From NCBI RefSeq assembly GCF_002909445.1, contig NZ_PPXC01000003.1:124001-188000 (forward strand): a stretch of DNA of 64,000 nucleotides, in the 5' to 3' direction. Positions 36,631-44,828 of this stretch are shown in pieces. Numbering within the stretch: position 1 is the first letter of the stretch; each line of letters starts with the position of its first letter. The position numbers were made by a program, and so were the translations under genes. The notes beneath the pieces were generated by a model. The model did no database searches and was not told the DNA's origin. It saw only the letters and a list, made by a program, of their open reading frames with translations. This DNA comes from Arthrobacter glacialis (GTDB lineage Bacteria; Actinomycetota; Actinomycetes; Actinomycetales; Micrococcaceae).

Positions 36631-38043
36631 GTGGAAAAACTCACTTTCCCCCATTTTCCGCGCGATTTTGTGTGGGGCGTTTCCACCGCCGCATACCAAA
36701 TTGAGGGCGCAATTAAAGAAGCTGGCAGGGGCCCTTCGAGCTGGGATGCCTTTGTGGCTGAGCCGGGGCGAATAGTCAATGGTGACACCGGAGATGTTGC
36801 CTGCGACCACTACCACCGCTACCCGGAAGACATCGCGCTCATGAGTGAACTGGGTGTGGATGCCTACCGCTTTAGTTTCTCCTGGTCACGGATACAGCCG
36901 GGCGGAACCGGGCCGGTGAACCCGGCGGGCCTGGCTTTCTACGACAGGCTTGTTGACGGTTTGTTGGAGTCGGGCATCGCCCCCAGCCCAACACTGTTCC
37001 ACTGGGACACCCCGCTGGAACTCGAACAGAGCGGCGGCTGGCTCAATCGCGACACTGCCAGCCGTTTTGCCGACTACGCACTCATTGTGGGCGAACACTT
37101 TGCGGACAGGATTCCCCGCTGGATCACCATCAACGAACCAGTGGTGTTGACCATGCTCGGCTACGGGGCAGGCATCCAGGCGCCAGGACTTTCGTTGGGC
37201 TTTGACGCACTCCCCGCAGCCCACAACCTCCTATTGGCACATGGTCTGGGCGTTCAAGCCTTGCGATCCGCCGGTGCGGGGAACATTGGCATCGCCAACA
37301 ACCATGCCGCAACCTGGCCGGCCAGTGAGCGTGAAGAGGACCTGCAGGCTGCCGGGCTCTACGACAACGTGGCCAACTGGATCTTTGCCGACCCCATTCT
37401 CGCTGGCGCCTACCCCCAGGAGTTGGCCCCCTTCCTGCCGCCCGTTCCCGACGGCGATTTGGCCACCATTTCAACCCCCATCGACTGGTACGGCATCAAC
37501 TCCTACAACCCCACTCTGGTGGGTGCGCCCGCAGGTGGGGAGGCAGCACTAATTGACGGCCATGCCCTGGACTCGACCCTGCCGTTCTCCTTGCGGACGC
37601 TCGAGGGGTACCCCCGCACAGACTTTGACTGGCCAATTGTGCCGGAGGCGTTCACCGAGTTGCTGCTCGGTTTCAAGGAGCGCTATGGCGAAAAGTTGCC
37701 GCCCATCTACATCACCGAGAACGGCGCCGCCATCAATGATGGTCCCGATGGTGAAGGACGGGTGCGGGATGCGCGCCGGATCGAGTACACCAACGGCCAC
37801 CTGCATGCCCTAAAGACCGCCATGGACGCAGGGGTCGATGTCAGGGGCTACTTCCACTGGTCCCTGCTGGATAACTTTGAGTGGGCTGTGGGCTTCTCCC
37901 AGCGATTCGGACTGGTCCATGTTGACTACGAAACCCAAAAGCGCACTCCCAAGGATTCCTACCACTGGTACCAACAGTTGATCCGCCACACAAAAAGCGC
38001 CGCCCCAACCAAAATGGAAGCAAACGGCGCCCCTGTACAGTGA
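36631..38043 (+). CDS. GH1 family beta-glucosidase
   Basis: A cytoplasmic retaining beta-glycosidase, 470 residues, that releases glucose (or galactose or fucose) from beta-linked disaccharides. The acid/base Glu169 is in TINEP and the nucleophile Glu363 is in ITENG. The N-terminal GH1 signature FPRDFVWGVSTAAYQIEGA and the aglycone-side FEWAVGFSQRFGL are present. There is no signal peptide, so the substrate must be imported; no sugar transporter is nearby. The start is a GTG with an AAAGG site. The carboxylesterase gene follows 58 bases later. Confidence 0.94.
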   Translation: MEKLTFPHFPRDFVWGVSTAAYQIEGAIKEAGRGPSSWDAFVAEPGRIVNGDTGDVACDHYHRYPEDIALMSELGVDAYRFSFSWSRIQPGGTGPVNPAGLAFYDRLVDGLLESGIAPSPTLFHWDTPLELEQSGGWLNRDTASRFADYALIVGEHFADRIPRWITINEPVVLTMLGYGAGIQAPGLSLGFDALPAAHNLLLAHGLGVQALRSAGAGNIGIANNHAATWPASEREEDLQAAGLYDNVANWIFADPILAGAYPQELAPFLPPVPDGDLATISTPIDWYGINSYNPTLVGAPAGGEAALIDGHALDSTLPFSLRTLEGYPRTDFDWPIVPEAFTELLLGFKERYGEKLPPIYITENGAAINDGPDGEGRVRDARRIEYTNGHLHALKTAMDAGVDVRGYFHWSLLDNFEWAVGFSQRFGLVHVDYETQKRTPKDSYHWYQQLIRHTKSAAPTKMEANGAPVQ

Positions 38044-38061
38044 GCAACACCATCGTGGATG

Positions 38062-38075
38062 CCACCAGCTGGTGG
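38062..38075. promoter_or_regulatory. Perfect 14-bp palindrome between GH1 and esterase genes
   Basis: CCACCAGCTGGTGG is self-complementary and lies 26 bases before the esterase start, upstream of its AAGGAG site. It could be an operator or a short hairpin. Confidence 0.35.
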
Positions 38076-38101
38076 ACTGCCGCAGAAATAAGGAGCTCCT
38101 T

Positions 38102-39562
38102 GTGACAGAAATCGGCACCGAACGCCCCACGGCATCCACCTCCGCGGGTGACGTTCAAGGGTCCGTGAGTCACGGCGTCGAACACTATTTGGGCATACCC
38201 TACGCCAGCGCACCAACAGGCGCACTGAGGTTTGCCCTGCCCGCACCGGTGACGCCGTGGGAGGGCGTGCGCAGCGCCACGGAGCTGGGCCCCACTGCGC
38301 CCCAAAACCCCTACGCCGGCGCCATGGCGAGGATTCTGCCCACAGCGATCATCCCCGGCGATGACTATTTGAACCTCAACATTGCCGCACCCGCCGAGCG
38401 TGGCGAGGGACTGTTGCCGGTCATGGTGTGGTTTCACGGCGGCTCGCTGCAGCATGGTTCCAACGCCTTGAGCGGGTACCAAGGTGGCGCATTCGCCCGT
38501 GATGGCGTGGTCTATGTGGCGCCCAACTACCGGCTGGGTGCCGAGGGATTTTCCGTCCTTGAGGATGCCCCGCTGAACTTGGGCCTGGCGGATCAGCTGG
38601 CGGCGCTGCGCTGGGTCCAGGCTGAAATTGCTGCCTTTGGCGGCGACCCTACCCGCGTGACGGTGTTTGGCCAGTCTGCCGGGGGCAACACGGTGGCAGC
38701 CTTGCTGGCCCACCCGCAGGCATCGGACCTGTTCAGCCGCGCCATCATTCAAAGCGGACCGCTCACCGCACAGCCAGCGAAGAAGTCTGGCAGGATCACC
38801 GCCAAGATCGCCAAGGATCTGAAGGTTTCGGCCACCCGGGACGACTTTGCCCGGACGACTCCTGAGGAACTTTTGGCCGCCCAGGCACGGGTCACCGCCG
38901 GTTCCACCCCCATTACGGGAGGGGCAGGTTACGCTCTGACTCTGGATCCGGCGCTGGTGCCGGCGAACCCCTTCGATGCCCTGACTTCCGGGGCCGGAAC
39001 AGGGATCCCCCTGCTCATTGGGACAACCACGGACGAGGCCCGGCTGTGGCTGGTCCCCTCCGGTCTGGTCATGAAACTCAAGGGCATCCATCTGGCCCTT
39101 GCTCGGCGCAAAGTTGGCATCTCCGCCGCCGCCGTCATGCTATTCAAGCGCAACCGCCCCCACTCCATCACGGGTGAAATCCTCGGTGCACTGGCCACCG
39201 ACAAGCTGCTGCGTGTGCCAGTCAACCAGCTCGCCGATGCCCGCTTGTCCGGACCGGCGCCCACTTTTGTGTATGAGTTCGCTTGGCAGAGCCCTGTGGA
39301 GTATCTGCGAGCCGCACACGCCGTCGAACTTGGATTTGTCTTTGACGATCTGTCCTCCCCCGATTCGCTGGGGTTGGCCGGCAGCACCGCCCCGCAAGCG
39401 CTGGCCACCGAGATGCACAAGGCGTGGGTGGACTTTGCCGTTTCCGGGAGCCCCGGCTGGCAGCCTTGGACAGCTCACCGGCCCGTCAAGATGTTCGACG
39501 GCGCAGGCAACCCCGTGGTCCTGGCACCACGGGATGACGAACGCGCAGCACTCACTCCGTAG
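38102..39562 (+). CDS. Carboxylesterase type B
   Basis: A 486-residue alpha/beta-hydrolase of the type-B carboxylesterase/lipase group (PF00135). Ser192 in GQSAGGN is the nucleophile. The N-terminal YLGIPYASAPTGALRF and the oxyanion loop MVWFHGGSLQHGS match the family. No signal peptide is visible. The GTG at 38102 has an AAGGAG site 6 bases upstream, which decides the start over a longer frame. It may hydrolyse acyl or aryl esters attached to plant sugars, in keeping with the GH1 enzyme encoded just before. Confidence 0.88.
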   Translation: MTEIGTERPTASTSAGDVQGSVSHGVEHYLGIPYASAPTGALRFALPAPVTPWEGVRSATELGPTAPQNPYAGAMARILPTAIIPGDDYLNLNIAAPAERGEGLLPVMVWFHGGSLQHGSNALSGYQGGAFARDGVVYVAPNYRLGAEGFSVLEDAPLNLGLADQLAALRWVQAEIAAFGGDPTRVTVFGQSAGGNTVAALLAHPQASDLFSRAIIQSGPLTAQPAKKSGRITAKIAKDLKVSATRDDFARTTPEELLAAQARVTAGSTPITGGAGYALTLDPALVPANPFDALTSGAGTGIPLLIGTTTDEARLWLVPSGLVMKLKGIHLALARRKVGISAAAVMLFKRNRPHSITGEILGALATDKLLRVPVNQLADARLSGPAPTFVYEFAWQSPVEYLRAAHAVELGFVFDDLSSPDSLGLAGSTAPQALATEMHKAWVDFAVSGSPGWQPWTAHRPVKMFDGAGNPVVLAPRDDERAALTP

Positions 39563-39783
39563 CGGGCTTAACTCCCTCGCAACATCTGATGTCTACTACC
39601 CGTTGACGAATAGACAAGTTGCTCTAATTGACAATGTTGTTATCGAGAACTTTCCCGTAATATTCAGCACCAACAAGCCCTCTGCGAGTATCTTGAATCA
39701 CATACATCCGATGTTTAAGTTGGGTGTGGGCGGCGTTGCCTGACCAAATCATGGCTGTGCCGACCTGAGACTGGTTCATTTAC

Positions 39784-39798
39784 AAGGGAGAAGCCTTC
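39784..39798 (+). promoter_or_regulatory. Ribosome site of the GH29 gene and upstream AT-rich promoter region
   Basis: AAGGGAGAA lies close upstream of the ATG at 39799. The preceding 220 bases are clearly AT-richer than the surroundings and hold TTGAC hexamers near 39603 and 39628 that may form the promoter. A GTCTA/TAGAC inverted repeat lies around 39589-39613. Confidence 0.4.
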
Positions 39799-42700
39799 AT
39801 GATTTTCGACTCCGTCCGCATCAAGGCGAAAGGTGCGCCTGCGCCTGCACCGCCAAGTTCCCGGGGCAAATCCCGGAAAGCCCCTGCCCTGGCCGGGCTT
39901 GCCACGCTGGGCCTGGTGGGGGCCCTCATGGCACCGAACCTTGCGGCCCAGGCAGCTACGAGCGATTCGCTCAACGTGGGGTTCAACGGTTCCCTGGTGG
40001 GCAACACCGCCTACACCACCACAGGGGATGAAATCATGCACGGCGCACTCAACCGGGTGACCGGCAATGAGGAGCAGGTCCCGCTCTCCGGCGTGCGGCT
40101 CACGGGCGGCGCCCAGGGCATCCGCTACGCACCCACCGACATGACCACCGGCACCGACACGGCGGACCAGGGCTTCTTGGGCGAGGTGAAGTTCACGCCC
40201 GCCAGCTCTGCGGACTTGTCCACCATTTTCTCCGCTGGCGGCAACTTCTATATCCGCGCCCAAAGCGGCGAGCTGCGCTACGGCTTCGACTCCCTCACCG
40301 GATCAACCTGGACATCCAACAAGGCCACTTTTGCGTACCCGGCCCTGAACAAGGAACACGCACTTTCCTTCCACTACTTCCCCACGGCGACAGGCGCCAC
40401 GCTCACCGTCATGCTCGACGGCGTGACGCTGCCAGCCGTGAGCAGCACGGCCCCGGCGAAGAACGCCGCCAACCTGGGCTCCATTTTTGGTTTCGGTTAC
40501 GAGATCAACCCGGGCGGATCCGGACGAGGATTCAGCGGCATGCTGCACGATGCCCGCTTGGCCAAGGCAGCGGGTGCCTTCGCCCCCTCCGCCTTTGAAT
40601 ACCAGCCCAAGCCCGCCTCCACAGATCTGCTTGACGTCTCCTACGACGGCGCACTGGCAGGCAACGCCTACACGGCCTCCGGCAGCGATGTACTGCTGGG
40701 CACCCTGAACCGCCGAGCCGGCACCGAGACTGTTGCCGGGGGCAAAGCCACCCTGACGGCCACCGACGAGGGTATGGACTTCACGGCAACAGCCTTTCCG
40801 CTCGGCACCACCAAGCTGGACAAGGGCTTTGTTGCCGAGGCAACGTTCACACCGTCCGGACCCCAGGTTGCCCAGGCACCCGTGATCGCCGTTGGCGGCA
40901 ATCTGTTTGCCCGCTACAACAACGGCGGGACGTCGTTTGAATACGGTTTTAGCTCCAACGCGAGCGGCTCCTGGAAGACCTACTCCGAGTCAGTTCCGGT
41001 GCCTGAAGTCAACAAGCCGCACACTTTCTCCATGGTCTATGTGCCCAAGAGCGACGGCACCGCCGAGGTGGTTGCCGGCATGGACGGTAAGCTGCTGGCG
41101 CCCGTGACAGGCCTGCAAGCCATTAAGAACTCCGCATCCAACACCACGGCAACCTTCGGTGCCGAGGTGAAGGAAGCCGCAAACAACCGTGCCTTCAAGG
41201 GATCATTGGACAAGACCCGCTTCGCCGCACTGACCGCCGGCTACGAGCCCGCAGCCGTGAAGTACCAGGACCTCACTCCCGGCGAGCCCGAGGTGTGCGA
41301 GCCTCTTCTGGTTGATCCGGCCAACTACATCTCCGTCAGCACGGGCGACTGCGAAGCCAATATCCTGGCCAAATCAGCGCTCGTGCGCCCCACCAAGGCA
41401 CAGCTGGAATGGCAGGAGTCCCGCCAGACAGCTTTCCTCCACTTCGGCATCAACACCTTCTACAACCAGGAGTGGGGCCACGGCACCGAAGACCCCGCCC
41501 GTTTCAACCCCACGGACTTTGACGCGGACAGCTGGGTCAAGACCCTGCGCGACAACGGCTACCGCTACGCAGTGTTGACTGTTAAGCACCACGACGGCTT
41601 CTTGTCCTACCCCTCCCGCTACACCGACTACACGGTGGCATCCTCACCGTGGAAGAACGGCAAGGGCGACGTGGTGAAGGAATTCACCGATGCCGCCCAC
41701 AAGTACGGCATGAAGGTTGGCCTGTACATGTCCCCCGCCGACTCCAACCAGGAAGTCGACGGCGTGTTCGGCAACGGCAGCGCCAAGAGCGAACGCACCA
41801 TCCCCACCCTTGTTGCCGGCGATGACCGCGCAGGCAAGACCATCCCCTCCTTCAAGTACCAGGCCACCGACTACGGCGCCTTCTTCCTGAACACCCTGTA
41901 CGAGATCCTGACCCAGTACGGCCAGGTTGATGAGGTCTGGTTCGACGGCGCCCAAGGCAACACGGGCAAGCAGGAGTTCTACGACTACCCCGCGTTCTAC
42001 GACATGATTGCCAAGCTTCAGCCCCAGTCAGTGGTCGCTGTAGGCGGCAACGACGTTCGCTGGATCGGCAACGAGCAGGGCGTGGCCCGTGCCAATGAAT
42101 GGGGCGTGCTGCCCATCACCCGTCCCACGGACGGCGGCAAGATCAAGTCCGTTGCATCAGAGGGTTCGGACAATCTCGGCTCGCGGTCCTCCGTGATCAG
42201 TTCGGTCAAGAACGGCCAGGCCAACAGCCTGCACTGGTGGCCGGGCGAGGCTGACATGCGCCTGACCCAGGGCTGGTTTGCGCACCCCAACGATGCCCCC
42301 AAGCAGCCCGCCGAAATGATGAACAAGTACTACCAGTCCGTTGGCCGAAACTCTGTGCTGCTGCTCAACGTTCCCCCCACCACCACGGGCAAGTTTGCGC
42401 CTGCCTCGGTGACAGCACTGCAGGGGTTCAAGACGGCTCGGGACAAGTCGTTCACTAATGATCTGGCGTTGGGCCTGCCCGTGTCAGTCAACGGCGAAAA
42501 CTCCATGTTGCTCACGGATGACAATGCCCGCACGGGCGCCAGCCAGGCCCTGAGCGTGGATTCCGTGGTGGGCATCGATCTGGGCTCGGCCAAGGCCGTC
42601 AGCAACATCTCGTTGAGCGAACACGTGCTTGAACACGGCCAAACAGTGGAGAAGTTCACTGTGGAAGCCAAGGTCAATGGCACGTGGACGGCCGTCAACA

Positions 42701-44079
42701 ATGACGCCACCAACGGTGGCGGAACAGGCGGGGGCACCATCGGTGTCACACGCATCCTGAAGTTTGCCGCCCCTGTGACGGCAAAGGAATTCCGCGTCAC
42801 CATCAAGGAAACCCGTGCACCCGCGCACCTGTCCAACCTCTCGCTCTACGGTGATTTGGCAGCTGCCCCCGCGCCTGCCATGAACCTCTATGTTGACTGC
42901 AAGGCCCCACTTGCCGGGATTGGCACCGAGGCCCGCCCATTCAACTCCCTAGAGCAGTTCCGCCAGTTGGAAATCGCCACCGGAGCCACCATCGCGTTCA
43001 AGGCCGGTACCGACTGCGCAGCATCCGACACCCCCTTCTGGGGCTATGGAACGGCTGCTGCGCCAATCACCGTCACCTCGTACGGCACAGGCGCGGCAGC
43101 GTTGATCGGCGGCAAACCACTGGCCGAGAAGTTTGGCGCGTTCGCCTCCAAGGGCTGGACGGTCGCAGGCGTGGTGGAACCCGCCACACCGACAACGAGC
43201 CTGAGTGCGGCCACTGTTGAGGCCGGCAAGAGCGTCACAGTCACCCTGGCCGGCTTTTCAGCCAATCAGGAAGCCACGCTGGAACTGCGTCCGGGAGCCA
43301 TCAGCCTGGGCAAGATCACCACGAATGCCCAGGGCGGTGCAACCATTGCCGTTACAGTTCCGGGCGCAACGTCTGCCGGGGACTTCACAGTGGCGGCGAC
43401 CCAAGGTGCAAAGACTGCCTCTGCGGCACTAAAGGTCACGGCTCCGGTGGTGGTTCCCACTACGGCGCCACCCACTACGGCGCCACCAACAGTTCCGGCA
43501 ACTACGGCGCCGCCCACAACGGCTGCTCCCACCACGGCACCACCCACTACGGCGCCACCAACAGTTCCGGCAACTACGGCACCAGCCACCACGACTCCTG
43601 CCAGCGGTGAGCCGGCGGGCACGGTCAACAAGGAAACCGTGGCTGCGGGTTCCGAGCTGACCATGACCGGCAAGAACTTCAAGCCGGGGAGCACCGCAAC
43701 CTTTACCCTGCATTCGGACCCCGTGGTCCTGGGCACCGCGGGGGTGGCAGCCAACGGGACTGCAACCCTCACGGCCACGGTGCCAGTGAGTGTCCCCGCG
43801 GGTGTCCACACGATTGTCATCAGCGGCACCGCTGGTGACGGAAGGGCAGCTGAAGTCAGCATCACGGTGAACGTGGCAGCGGCTGGCGGTCCGTCAACAG
43901 CGGCCACCTCCCCGTCCACTGCCGCTGCGACGGCTGCCACCACCCCAGCAGCCGCTGACAAGGGCGATCTGGCAACCACAGGGTCCACCGCAACGTCAGG
44001 GCTCCTGTGGGCGATGGTCCTTCTGCTGGCCGGATCAGCTTCTGTCCTGATGATCCGACGTCGCGGCAAGCGGGCATAG
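39799..44079 (+). CDS. Large cell-wall-anchored GH29 alpha-L-fucosidase
   Basis: A 1426-residue secreted multidomain enzyme. In order: a signal peptide (cut near AQA52); two homologous LamG-like beta-sandwich repeats (about 56-275 and 278-490); the GH29 catalytic domain (about 530-880; HFGINTFYNQEWG, VKHHDGF, nucleophile Asp716 in DEVWFDGA); an F5/8C carbohydrate-binding domain (about 884-1020); and a short parallel-beta-helix-like fragment (about 1023-1125). Two Ig-like repeats separated by a Thr/Ala/Pro linker follow. Last come LATTG (1391-1395), a membrane helix and Arg/Lys residues. This end is a class-E (LAXTG) sortase signal. It should remove fucose from glycans at the cell surface. Confidence 0.9.
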   Translation: MIFDSVRIKAKGAPAPAPPSSRGKSRKAPALAGLATLGLVGALMAPNLAAQAATSDSLNVGFNGSLVGNTAYTTTGDEIMHGALNRVTGNEEQVPLSGVRLTGGAQGIRYAPTDMTTGTDTADQGFLGEVKFTPASSADLSTIFSAGGNFYIRAQSGELRYGFDSLTGSTWTSNKATFAYPALNKEHALSFHYFPTATGATLTVMLDGVTLPAVSSTAPAKNAANLGSIFGFGYEINPGGSGRGFSGMLHDARLAKAAGAFAPSAFEYQPKPASTDLLDVSYDGALAGNAYTASGSDVLLGTLNRRAGTETVAGGKATLTATDEGMDFTATAFPLGTTKLDKGFVAEATFTPSGPQVAQAPVIAVGGNLFARYNNGGTSFEYGFSSNASGSWKTYSESVPVPEVNKPHTFSMVYVPKSDGTAEVVAGMDGKLLAPVTGLQAIKNSASNTTATFGAEVKEAANNRAFKGSLDKTRFAALTAGYEPAAVKYQDLTPGEPEVCEPLLVDPANYISVSTGDCEANILAKSALVRPTKAQLEWQESRQTAFLHFGINTFYNQEWGHGTEDPARFNPTDFDADSWVKTLRDNGYRYAVLTVKHHDGFLSYPSRYTDYTVASSPWKNGKGDVVKEFTDAAHKYGMKVGLYMSPADSNQEVDGVFGNGSAKSERTIPTLVAGDDRAGKTIPSFKYQATDYGAFFLNTLYEILTQYGQVDEVWFDGAQGNTGKQEFYDYPAFYDMIAKLQPQSVVAVGGNDVRWIGNEQGVARANEWGVLPITRPTDGGKIKSVASEGSDNLGSRSSVISSVKNGQANSLHWWPGEADMRLTQGWFAHPNDAPKQPAEMMNKYYQSVGRNSVLLLNVPPTTTGKFAPASVTALQGFKTARDKSFTNDLALGLPVSVNGENSMLLTDDNARTGASQALSVDSVVGIDLGSAKAVSNISLSEHVLEHGQTVEKFTVEAKVNGTWTAVNNDATNGGGTGGGTIGVTRILKFAAPVTAKEFRVTIKETRAPAHLSNLSLYGDLAAAPAPAMNLYVDCKAPLAGIGTEARPFNSLEQFRQLEIATGATIAFKAGTDCAASDTPFWGYGTAAAPITVTSYGTGAAALIGGKPLAEKFGAFASKGWTVAGVVEPATPTTSLSAATVEAGKSVTVTLAGFSANQEATLELRPGAISLGKITTNAQGGATIAVTVPGATSAGDFTVAATQGAKTASAALKVTAPVVVPTTAPPTTAPPTVPATTAPPTTAAPTTAPPTTAPPTVPATTAPATTTPASGEPAGTVNKETVAAGSELTMTGKNFKPGSTATFTLHSDPVVLGTAGVAANGTATLTATVPVSVPAGVHTIVISGTAGDGRAAEVSITVNVAAAGGPSTAATSPSTAAATAATTPAAADKGDLATTGSTATSGLLWAMVLLLAGSASVLMIRRRGKRA
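43468..43580 (+). repeat. 41-bp direct repeat in the Thr/Pro linker of the fucosidase
   Basis: The same 41 bases occur at 43468-43508 and 43540-43580, 72 bases apart, encoding TTAPPT-type linker. The identity at DNA level suggests recent expansion and easy length change by recombination. Confidence 0.85.
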
Positions 44080-44109
44080 CTGATCTGAACACCACAACTG
44101 AATAAAGTC

Positions 44110-44140
44110 TGTGCCCGGTACACACGGTGTGCCGGGCACA
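44110..44140 (+). terminator. Terminator after the fucosidase gene
   Basis: TGTGCCCGG (44110-44118) pairs with CCGGGCACA (44132-44140), and the interior CACAC/GTGTG extends the stem. There is no T-run. Confidence 0.7.
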
Positions 44141-44170
44141 GCTGTTCCCGTCGCGGATTGGCGGCCGTTG

Positions 44171-44176
44171 TAGCCT
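44171..44176 (+). promoter_or_regulatory. -10 element for leaderless methyltransferase gene
   Basis: TAGCCT ends 6 bases before the ATG at 44183. Confidence 0.5.
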
Positions 44177-44182
44177 GTATCC

Positions 44183-44827
44183 ATGACGACTATTTTTGAT
44201 GAGACCTATTGGAACGAGCGCTACGGCAACAGCGGCAAGATCTGGAGCGGCAACCCCAATCCGCAACTCGTCGCCGAGGCTGCTGCACTCGATTCCGGTT
44301 CGGTACAGGCGCCCAAGAAAGCACTCGACGTCGGCTGCGGCGAGGGCGCCGATTCCGTCTGGCTGGCCGGGCAGGGCTGGCAGGTGACGGGTGTGGACAT
44401 CTCCACGGTTGCTTTGCAGCGTGCAGCTGCCCACTCGGCCGAGCTGGAGCTTCCCGGATCCGTCGCCTGGGAGCACCACGACCTGCTGGGCTGGACTCCT
44501 CCGGCAGCCTCGTTCGACCTGATCTCGGCCCAATTCATGCACCTGCCGCGCCCTGATCGAGACAAGTTGTTTGCACGGCTGGCGGCAGCCGTTGTCCCGG
44601 GTGGGACGCTGCTGATCGTGGGGCACGCGCCGTCGGACAGTGCAGCTGGCGCCCACCGGGCACTGGGTGCGGATATGTTCTTCACTGCCAAGCAGATCGC
44701 CGAAGCCTTGGACCCCTCACAGTGGGACGTGGTGGTTGCCGCATCCCGTCCCCGAAGTGCGTCAGGGCCCGACGGCGAAACCATCACCATCCACGACGAG
44801 GTCATGCGGGCCGTACGGTTGAAGTGA
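44183..44827 (+). CDS. Class I SAM-dependent methyltransferase
   Basis: A 214-residue methyltransferase similar to TehB/thiopurine-methyltransferase-like proteins. The N-terminus FDETYWNERYG, motif I ALDVGCGEGADSVWLA, motif II VTGVDIS and LISAQFMHLPR are present. The substrate is unknown; relatives detoxify small oxyanions or thiols. The mRNA seems leaderless. The convergent DUF222-HNH gene ends 2 bases after the stop codon. Confidence 0.85.
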   Translation: MTTIFDETYWNERYGNSGKIWSGNPNPQLVAEAAALDSGSVQAPKKALDVGCGEGADSVWLAGQGWQVTGVDISTVALQRAAAHSAELELPGSVAWEHHDLLGWTPPAASFDLISAQFMHLPRPDRDKLFARLAAAVVPGGTLLIVGHAPSDSAAGAHRALGADMFFTAKQIAEALDPSQWDVVVAASRPRSASGPDGETITIHDEVMRAVRLK

Positions 44828-44828
44828 G

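Noticed and set aside
43459-43600. Repeat array as a mobile or phage element
   Set aside because: It encodes an in-frame Thr/Ala/Pro linker inside the fucosidase, a normal feature of wall-anchored enzymes.
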